NCBI GenBank assembly: GCA_012719595.1
Contig: JAAYAB010000034.1
Span: 1-32,901, forward strand
DNA from: Bacillota bacterium
GTDB lineage: Bacteria > Bacillota > DTU014
Direction: 5' to 3'
Length of the DNA: 32,901 nt
Part shown: in pieces, positions 1 to 6,650 of the stretch
How the letters are laid out: the number at the start of each line of letters is the position of its first letter
How positions within the stretch are numbered: position 1 is the stretch's first letter
Made by a program: the position numbers and the translations under genes
The notes under the pieces: generated by a model
Databases searched by the model: none
What the model saw: the letters and a program-made list of their open reading frames with translations, nothing else
What the model was told of the DNA's origin: nothing

Positions 1-28
1 ACAGCCCTGATGGCCGTTTTTGCGGGCT

Positions 29-712
29 TCATCGCGACGGGACGACTATTCCCGTGGCCTCTGATCCGACGTAGACTTCGGGAACCTCGCCAAGTATGAT
101 GTTCTCCGCTATAGGCACTTCCGATGTGACTACGACCGTGCTGCTTACCAGCGGGATGACCACCTGTATCGTGGCGGTCACTTCGAGATATATCTTGTGC
201 CTGCTCTGGTTGATCCCCGCCTGCTCAAACTTGTCCACTACCGTCGACTGGACTGTCCCCAGCGGCTTTATTCTGACTGTGATCCAGGGTCCGTAGTTCG
301 CGAGGATCTGACTCCCGAGCGCCTGTCCAAGCGGTATTCTTATCCTGTCCTCGGATATGCTTCGCAGCGTGCTCTGAACCTGTATCGTGGTCTGAGACGC
401 GAGCCGGTTGATCTCTCCGGTGTTGAGCCTCATCGCGACGATTCTGCCTTGGTTGTCCTGTCTGTAGTCTATCAGGTCCTCGTACTTGATGCTGATCGCG
501 ATCTTGTCATTGACCGCTGAGTTTATCGCATCGGTCGCTATTGTGAGAGCACGCGCTTCGGCATAGGCCAGGATGGTAGGCCTGAGCCGCACATCTATCA
601 CGAACAATGCGGTGCCGAATACCAGCAGTGCAACCAAGATGACCGTCTCAATGTTCCAGGCCCGCACAGCCCTTCTGCGCCTGTTGAACCCCAGCCGCGG
701 TTGCTGTCTCAT
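29..712 (-). CDS. yunB: Sporulation protein YunB
   Basis: This 227-residue protein matches the YunB family, which is made in the mother cell and needed for normal endospore formation in Bacillus. After a short basic N-terminus (RRRRAVRAW) there is one membrane segment at about residues 22-41. The rest should lie outside the membrane, including the family-typical stretches EARALTIATDAINSAV and PLGTVQSTVVDKFEQAGINQ and a C-terminal beta-rich part (VVIPLVSSTVVVTSEVP). An in-frame GTG lies two codons upstream at 718. I prefer the ATG at 712 because GGGGGTGG sits about six bases before it, too close to serve the GTG. The gene is 58 bp downstream of fba on the same strand. The family call is from recognition of the sequence; a role in sporulation here is inference. 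Confidence 0.85.
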   Translation of the reverse strand: MRQQPRLGFNRRRRAVRAWNIETVILVALLVFGTALFVIDVRLRPTILAYAEARALTIATDAINSAVNDKIAISIKYEDLIDYRQDNQGRIVAMRLNTGEINRLASQTTIQVQSTLRSISEDRIRIPLGQALGSQILANYGPWITVRIKPLGTVQSTVVDKFEQAGINQSRHKIYLEVTATIQVVIPLVSSTVVVTSEVPIAENIILGEVPEVYVGSEATGIVVPSR

Positions 713-770
713 AGACACCCACCCCCGGCATATCGTATGCAGAAGGCACGCGGGAAGTGCGAATCACATT

Positions 771-1694
771 TTAGGCTTTGCCTGCAGATCCGAGAATGGC
801 GATCTTCTGTCTCACTATTTCGGAAACGGCCGACCTGGCAGGTCCAAGCACCTTGCGCGGGTCAGTGACTCCCGGATCGGTGTAGAGAGCCTCCCGCAGG
901 GCGGCTACCATAGCCAGTCGCATGTCTGTGTCGATGTTTACCTTGTTGATGCCGTTCTCTACTGCCTTCCTGACAGCCTCGTCAGGCACCCCAGAGGTAC
1001 CCTGCAGCTGCGCACCGTAGCAGACTGCCTTCTCGATGACCTCGCGCGGGACGGCTGACGCACCGTGCATCACCAGAGGGATTCTAGTTCTCTGCTTGAT
1101 TTCTCTGATGAGATCGAGTTCGAGTCTTGGCTCACCTTTGAACTTCCTCGGACCGTGAGCTGTTCCGACTGCGACAGCCAGCGCGTCGACGCCGGTCTCC
1201 GCCACAAACCTTTCGGCCTCCGCCGGATCAGTCAGAATGGCGTGCCGCTCGGACACGGAGACATTGTCCTCAATTCCCGAGATCCTTCCCAGCTCAGCCT
1301 CAACGGTTACCCCGGCTGCATGTGCGATCTCGACGACCTTCTTCACCATCGCTATGTTGTCCTCGAGCGGCAGGTGCGAAGCATCCATCATTACAGACGT
1401 GAATCCGGCCCGGATGCACTTCACTATGTTGGTGAACTTCTTCCCGTGATCGAGGTGGAGCGCAACCGGAATGTCTGCATCCTGCGCAAGCGACTTGACC
1501 ATGGCGACGACCATGTCAGCTCCGGCATACTCCAGGCCGCCTTCCGAACACTGCACGATGACTGGAGACCTCTCAGCGGCAGCGCCGTCGATGATGCCCT
1601 GTGTGATCTCCATATTGTTCGTGTTGAACGCACCTACGGCGTAACCGAGCGAATTCGCTTTGTTCAGTAGAACCGACATCGGAACCAGTGACAT
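771..1694 (-). CDS. fba: Class II fructose-1,6-bisphosphate aldolase
   Basis: A 307-residue zinc-dependent aldolase that cleaves fructose-1,6-bisphosphate to dihydroxyacetone phosphate and glyceraldehyde-3-phosphate in glycolysis, or joins them in gluconeogenesis. The class II signature is intact: LHLDHG (residues 79-84, catalytic Asp82 and zinc ligand His83), SVMMDAS (100-106), VEAELGRISG (131-140), GTAHG (177-181, zinc ligand His180), VMHGAS (208-213, zinc ligand His210) and NIDTD (253-257). The frame stays open upstream, but the ATG at 1694 has GGGGAGGA six bases before it and gives the normal N-terminus. A related aldolase of the tagatose-bisphosphate type cannot be excluded by eye. The gene has its own strong promoter and operator-like dyad in the divergent region shared with the PBP gene. 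Confidence 0.93.
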   Translation of the reverse strand: MSLVPMSVLLNKANSLGYAVGAFNTNNMEITQGIIDGAAAERSPVIVQCSEGGLEYAGADMVVAMVKSLAQDADIPVALHLDHGKKFTNIVKCIRAGFTSVMMDASHLPLEDNIAMVKKVVEIAHAAGVTVEAELGRISGIEDNVSVSERHAILTDPAEAERFVAETGVDALAVAVGTAHGPRKFKGEPRLELDLIREIKQRTRIPLVMHGASAVPREVIEKAVCYGAQLQGTSGVPDEAVRKAVENGINKVNIDTDMRLAMVAALREALYTDPGVTDPRKVLGPARSAVSEIVRQKIAILGSAGKA

Positions 1695-1746
1695 GACACA
1701 TCCTCCCCAAAGAGCCCCATACACTCTTCTAGCAGCTCGACGCTAT

Positions 1747-1762
1747 TTGGACATCAGTCCAA
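1747..1762 (-). promoter_or_regulatory. Operator-like inverted repeat at the fba start point
   Basis: TTGGAC and GTCCAA form a perfect 6-bp dyad with a 4-base centre, three bases downstream of the fba -10 box. It covers the expected transcription start, so a bound protein could block the promoter. As RNA it would be only partly transcribed, so a DNA operator fits better than a hairpin. The binding protein is unknown. Confidence 0.45.
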
Positions 1763-1765
1763 CTA

Positions 1766-1795
1766 AGTATAGCACTCGGTCTTTCATCAGGTCAA
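1766..1795 (-). promoter_or_regulatory. Sigma-A-type promoter of fba
   Basis: On the minus strand, TTGACC (1790-1795) is followed by 18 bases and TATACT (1766-1771), with a TG one base before the -10 box (extended -10). Transcription should begin near 1759, giving a leader of about 65 bases before the fba ATG. Confidence 0.75.
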
Positions 1796-1871
1796 TCGAC
1801 GAAGAGCGGCTCCTAACGGCTTGGCCGGCCGTTTCAGCCCGTCTTGCACGGACTGGTCAGACACCCTGTCG

Positions 1872-1884
1872 GTCTGATAAAATG
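1872..1884 (+). promoter_or_regulatory. Possible extended -10 promoter of the PBP gene
   Basis: TGATAAAAT at 1875-1883 is an extended -10 element, with a weak TGGTCA 18 bases upstream. It would start transcription about 70 bases before the PBP start codon. It also covers the ATG at 1882, which argues against that codon as the start of translation. The -35 match is poor. Confidence 0.35.
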
Positions 1885-1959
1885 AGCTTGGAGTGGACAA
1901 GGTACGATCACTCGCATCGGTCGCTAGACGAACAGTGCGCGGGAGGGACTGAACCTCTG

Positions 1960-4203
1960 ATGGCGAGGACGACCAGGCGACCTGCCAGACGGGTCTTTCT
2001 CAACCTCTTGATGATCCTTGTGATCATAGGATGCCTGGGAATAGGTGCTGCCCTTGGGCTTCTGGCAGGCACTCTGCAGACTATTCCAAGCCCGGAGGCG
2101 CTCACCTACAGGCCGAACCTGGCTACAGTAGTATATGACAAACACGGCGAGGTCATCTGCCGCTTCATGGTGGAAAACAGGACTCTCGTCTCGCTCTCTC
2201 AAATACCGAAACATCTCCAGGACGCAATCGTTGCGTTCGAAGATCAGCACTTCTGGCAGCACAAGGGCATCAACCCGATCCGCATACTCAAAGCGCTGTG
2301 GGTCGACATACGCACCGGCACCAAGGCCCAGGGCGGCAGTACCATCACCCAGCAGTTCGCAAAACTGGCGTTCCTGAGTCACGAGAAGACACTGATTCGC
2401 AAGATACAGGACGCAGTGTATGCGATCCAGCTTGAGCGGACCTACACCAAAGCCCAGATACTCGAGTGGTACCTGAACGAGATCTACCTAGGTCACGGCA
2501 CCTATGGTGTGGAGGCGGCCTCGCAGTACTACTTCGGCAAGCACGTGGGAGAGCTCACCCTTGCTGAAGCAGCCTTGATTGCCGCGCTTCCGAGAAGCCC
2601 AGAGAACTACACTCCAAGGAGATATCCTGAGAGGGCCAAAGAGCGCAGAGATCTCGTGCTGTCCGTTATGGCGGCCGAAGGCTACATAACAAGAGAGCAG
2701 ATGCTGAAGGCACAGCAAGAACCGATCGTGCTGGCAGAACTCCCGGAGCATTCGAACACGGCTCAGCAATTCATAGAGCACGTCAGGAAGTACCTCACCG
2801 ATGTGTACGGAGCCCATCGTCTGTACCGAGACGGGCTGAGGGTTTACACAACGCTGGATCTGGAGATGCAGAGAGCAGCAGAAGAGGTGCTCGAGCGGCA
2901 CCTTCCCTCGATCAGCACACAGGACTCCGAAGGGAGAGTGCAGATATCTCCACAGGCAGCCCTGGTAACCATAGAGGTTGCTACCGGATATGTGAGGGCG
3001 ATGGTGGGCGGCCGAGGCGATACAGACTTCAACAGAGTGATTCAGACCACCCGACAGGCAGGTTCCGCGTTCAAGCCGTTCGTCTACGTGACTGCACTAA
3101 GGCAGGGATGGAACCCCATCTCGTACATCACCGATGCGCCGACCGTCCTCGATGAAGAGACCGGGGAAGCCTGGCCGTCCAACTGGGACGGCGTCTATGA
3201 GGGGCCGGTGACGCTGAGATACGGAATAGCCAAGAGCAAGAACGCAGCCTCAGTGCAACTGCTCAAGGCCCTGGGAGTCGACGCAGTCATTGAGACAGCG
3301 GAGCGCCTGGGCATTTCGACGCTGGTCAAGTCTGGGGCAAGGACCGACCGCGTGGACGCGTTGGCACTCGGCGGCCTGACAAACGGAGTCACTCCGCTGG
3401 ACATGGCCACTGCGTATGGCAGCCTCGCCAGCGGCGGAGTCCGGGCTGAGCCGGTGATAATATCGCGGGTTGAGGATAGAAACGGCGTCATCCTAGAGGA
3501 AAACCGGTCTCGGAGGACTATCGTTCTCGATGAGGCCAGCGCGTATCTGATGACAAACATGCTGAGCGACGTTATCTACAGCGCGTCGGGAATCGGGACT
3601 GGGCGGTCTGCCAACATAGGAAGGCCTGCTGCAGGGAAAACGGGAACGACAACGTCCAACACTGACGCGTGGTTCGTAGGCTACACCCCTGAGTATGTCA
3701 CAGCAGTGTGGATAGGCAACGACGATCAGGCGCAGAAGCTGGAGTTCAACGGCAGAACCATTGCGAGCGGCGACGCAGCCAGGATATGGGCGGACTACAT
3801 GACGACGATACTCAAGGGAGTTCCTTCGAAGGACTTCTACGTCCCTGAATCGATCATACGACTCGCAGTCTGTTCGGAAACAGGTGAGCTTCCGACAGCG
3901 ACATGTCCCAAGGTCGTTCAGGAAGTCTTCAGGGACGGCTCAGAGCCAAAGAGGCTGTGCAGCCTGCACAACCCGAACATCACCATACTGGAGCGCCGCA
4001 TCTGCTCCGAGTCGGGTTTGCTGGCCACCATCCACTGCCCGCCCGCCAAGATTGAGACCAAGAAGTATCAGGCAGAGACCGGCGTCGAGGTCGGCAAGGG
4101 CGGACTGAAACCGGGATCGCTTCTGCCTCAGCGGTTCTGCGACGTGCACGGCGGGAGCCCCACTGAGACCGAGCTGCCCCCGGAGTTCATGCGGTTATAC
4201 TAG
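1960..4203 (+). CDS. Class A penicillin-binding protein (PBP1A family)
   Basis: A 747-residue bifunctional peptidoglycan synthase. An N-terminal anchor (about residues 12-38) precedes a GT51 glycosyltransferase domain with EDQHFWQHKG (94-103, catalytic Glu94), GGSTITQQ (125-132) and RTYTKAQILEWYLNEIYLG (160-178). The transpeptidase domain has the three penicillin-binding motifs: SAFK (369-372, active-site Ser369), SKN (426-428) and KTG (560-562). After this come two Cys/His repeats: CSETG..C at 638-649 with CSLH at 667-670, and CSESG..C at 682-693 with CDVH at 727-730. The start chosen is the ATG after GGGAGGG; the frame is open further upstream but crosses promoter sequence. The 3' end overlaps the converging mutS2 gene by 17 bp. 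Confidence 0.93.
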   Translation: MARTTRRPARRVFLNLLMILVIIGCLGIGAALGLLAGTLQTIPSPEALTYRPNLATVVYDKHGEVICRFMVENRTLVSLSQIPKHLQDAIVAFEDQHFWQHKGINPIRILKALWVDIRTGTKAQGGSTITQQFAKLAFLSHEKTLIRKIQDAVYAIQLERTYTKAQILEWYLNEIYLGHGTYGVEAASQYYFGKHVGELTLAEAALIAALPRSPENYTPRRYPERAKERRDLVLSVMAAEGYITREQMLKAQQEPIVLAELPEHSNTAQQFIEHVRKYLTDVYGAHRLYRDGLRVYTTLDLEMQRAAEEVLERHLPSISTQDSEGRVQISPQAALVTIEVATGYVRAMVGGRGDTDFNRVIQTTRQAGSAFKPFVYVTALRQGWNPISYITDAPTVLDEETGEAWPSNWDGVYEGPVTLRYGIAKSKNAASVQLLKALGVDAVIETAERLGISTLVKSGARTDRVDALALGGLTNGVTPLDMATAYGSLASGGVRAEPVIISRVEDRNGVILEENRSRRTIVLDEASAYLMTNMLSDVIYSASGIGTGRSANIGRPAAGKTGTTTSNTDAWFVGYTPEYVTAVWIGNDDQAQKLEFNGRTIASGDAARIWADYMTTILKGVPSKDFYVPESIIRLAVCSETGELPTATCPKVVQEVFRDGSEPKRLCSLHNPNITILERRICSESGLLATIHCPPAKIETKKYQAETGVEVGKGGLKPGSLLPQRFCDVHGGSPTETELPPEFMRLY

Positions 4204-6646
4204 CTACAGTTACGCCTGTTCCTCCTTCGCCAGCCTCGCCGTCCCTGAACGAGCTCACGTGATGGTGCGAACGCAGCATGTCCTGAACGGCCCTGCGGAG
4301 TGCGCCGGTTCCCTTTCCATGTATGATTCTGACGATCGACAGCCCTGCCAAGGCGGCGTCATCGAGATACCTGTCCACTTCCACCAGCGCATCGTCGACA
4401 GTCATGCCTCTCACATCGATCTCGCTCCGCACACTCATTGCGGCTCTTCTGGAGAGGCTTCCCTCATTCGATACGGCCTGGTTTGCGCTGGCTCCAGCCA
4501 CAGCCGCCGAAGCGCCTCTTCGCGAAGGTTTGGAATCGTCGGACCTCGGCTTTCCTCCCTTGACCACTCTGACCTTGGACCTGTCGACAGCGATCTTCAT
4601 CGCACCGACCTGCACCACGACCATCCCTGAGTCGGGCCTAGGTTCCACGACGACGCCGTCCTGCCTGTACTCCGGCAGGTAAACAGTCTGCCCCGCCGAG
4701 AGCTCGGCATCGCCCGTCTCCTCAAGTACTCGCTCCGGCTCAGTCTGGCCCATGTCCACACACTGATCCGCAATCTCACCCAGAGTCCTTCGCGTCTCGC
4801 CGGCGATGTCAGCCAGCACATCGTTGCTGATTCCGCTTCGCGCACCCTGCTCCAGCAGTTCCCTGAGGTCCTTGAGGACAGCTTCAGCTTCTCGCTTCGC
4901 ACGCGCCACCACCTGCGACGCTTCATCGCGGGCCTTGCGCACCATTGCGTCTCTTTCTCTCTCAAACGACTTCTGCGCGCTCTCGAGTTCGGCCCTCAGG
5001 CGCTGTATCTCTTGCTGGGTGCTGCGGACCTCGTCAAGTCTGCGGTCGAGTTCAATGCCCTTTTCGTGGACGGTCTTCAGCAGGTTCTCAAAGCCGACGT
5101 CCTGCTGCCCGAGACGACCGCTCGCATCCGCCACTATCTCTTTCTTCAGTCCGAGTCGCTCAGCTATAGACAGGGCGTTGCTGCTGCCCGGCAGTCCGAT
5201 TATGAGTCTGTATGTCGGCCTGAGAGTCTCGAGGTCAAACTCCACGGATGCGTTCTCAAATCCAGGGGTCTCGTGAGTGAACACCTTGAGCTGCCCGTAG
5301 TGCGTCGTAGCCACGGTCGTACAGCCCTTTGCATGCAGGTAGTTGAGAATCGCGATGGCCAAAACCGCTCCCTCGGTAGGGTCTGTCCCGGCTCCCAGCT
5401 CGTCAAGGAGAACCAGGCTCTTGTCAGTTGCGTTCTCCACTATCTTCACAATCTGAGACATGTGGGACGAAAACGTGCTGAGGCTTTGTTCGATGCTCTG
5501 TTCGTCCCCGATGTCAGCATAGATCCCGTCGAATACCGGCACCACTGATCCCTGATCGGTTGGAATATGGAGGCCCGTTTGGGCCATGAGGCACAGCAGC
5601 CCGACCACTTTCAGGGTGACGGTCTTGCCGCCGGTGTTCGGCCCGGTTATGACGAGAGTCGAGTATCCGTCGCCGACTCTGGGACTGACCGGCACTACCT
5701 TGCCTTTGAGCAGCGGGTGCCTCGCATTCCGGAGATGCAAAGCCTGCCTGTCTGAGATCTCCGGCTCAACTCCCCGCATGAACCGGCTGAGTTTCGCCTT
5801 GGCGAAGATCATGTCCATTCTCGCAAGGGTGTCCACGTTGGAGCGGATCTCATCCGCCACGGCTGCGACCTCTCCCGACAGCGACTTCAGGATCCTGTTC
5901 ACTTCCTCCAGTTCCTGAGACCGGAGTTCTACCAGGCGGTTGTTCATCTCTACGACCTGAAGCGGCTCGATGAACAGCGTCGCACCAGATGAAGACTGAT
6001 CATGGACTATACCCTTGACGCTGTTTCTGAACTCCTGCTTCACGGGCACTACATATCTGTCATTCCTGACTGTGATAATGGCCTCTTGTAGCCTGCCGAT
6101 CATCCCAGGGTCCTTTACGAACGACTCCATGCGATCGCGTATCCGGTTGCCGGTAACCGTGATGTCTCTGCGAATGGAGGCCAGCGTAGAACTGGCCCCG
6201 TCGAGGACCTCTCCCTCCTCGCCTATCGATCGCTCCAGGAGTGCTCGCAGGCTGTTGAGGTCTGCCAAGCCAGCCGCGAGTCCTTTGAGTATCGGGTGAT
6301 GCCCCGAAGCCTCCAATACCGCGCGCTTGTATCTCGAACCCGATCTGAGGGTTTCACAGATCGCCCACAGGTCCTCCCCGCTCAACTGGCTCCCGATCTT
6401 CGCCCTCGACGCCGCATCTCTGACATCAGTCACCGCACCGAACGGCGGCTCACCGGCCGAGTGAAGGAATGACAATGCTTCTGTGGTCTCCGACAGCAGA
6501 CCTCTCACGAACTGCGGATTCGTTCTTGGGCGCAGCGATCGAGCGAACTCCTTGCTCAGCGAGAATGAGCAGTGCTCTGCCAGCATCTCGAGGATCTTCT
6601 CGTACTCGAGCACTCTCAAAGTCCTGTCATCCATGCCCCTCAACAC
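4187..6646 (-). CDS. mutS2: MutS2 ATPase with C-terminal Smr domain
   Basis: An 819-residue MutS-family protein of the MutS2 branch. In Bacillus, MutS2 (RqcU) acts on collided or stalled ribosomes; in other species it has been tied to suppression of recombination. It has the family N-terminus (DDRTLRVLEYEKIL), a clamp and lever region, Walker A GPNTGGKT (335-342), the signature STFSSHMSQIV (390-400), Walker B LVLLDE (411-416) and a long coiled coil at about 515-610. The Smr nuclease-type domain fills the last 82 residues, with DVRG and HGKGTGALR. The GTG at 6646 has GGAG seven bases upstream and begins four bases after the U32 stop, so the genes are probably translationally coupled; an ATG at 6634 is the alternative. 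The last codons overlap the PBP gene on the other strand. Confidence 0.94.
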   Translation of the reverse strand: MLRGMDDRTLRVLEYEKILEMLAEHCSFSLSKEFARSLRPRTNPQFVRGLLSETTEALSFLHSAGEPPFGAVTDVRDAASRAKIGSQLSGEDLWAICETLRSGSRYKRAVLEASGHHPILKGLAAGLADLNSLRALLERSIGEEGEVLDGASSTLASIRRDITVTGNRIRDRMESFVKDPGMIGRLQEAIITVRNDRYVVPVKQEFRNSVKGIVHDQSSSGATLFIEPLQVVEMNNRLVELRSQELEEVNRILKSLSGEVAAVADEIRSNVDTLARMDMIFAKAKLSRFMRGVEPEISDRQALHLRNARHPLLKGKVVPVSPRVGDGYSTLVITGPNTGGKTVTLKVVGLLCLMAQTGLHIPTDQGSVVPVFDGIYADIGDEQSIEQSLSTFSSHMSQIVKIVENATDKSLVLLDELGAGTDPTEGAVLAIAILNYLHAKGCTTVATTHYGQLKVFTHETPGFENASVEFDLETLRPTYRLIIGLPGSSNALSIAERLGLKKEIVADASGRLGQQDVGFENLLKTVHEKGIELDRRLDEVRSTQQEIQRLRAELESAQKSFERERDAMVRKARDEASQVVARAKREAEAVLKDLRELLEQGARSGISNDVLADIAGETRRTLGEIADQCVDMGQTEPERVLEETGDAELSAGQTVYLPEYRQDGVVVEPRPDSGMVVVQVGAMKIAVDRSKVRVVKGGKPRSDDSKPSRRGASAAVAGASANQAVSNEGSLSRRAAMSVRSEIDVRGMTVDDALVEVDRYLDDAALAGLSIVRIIHGKGTGALRRAVQDMLRSHHHVSSFRDGEAGEGGTGVTVASITA

Positions 6647-6650
6647 CCAC

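Noticed and set aside
1660-1959. 100-codon extension of the PBP gene over the fba start
   Set aside because: It overlaps the fba coding region and promoter; the ATG at 1960 gives the normal cytoplasmic tail.
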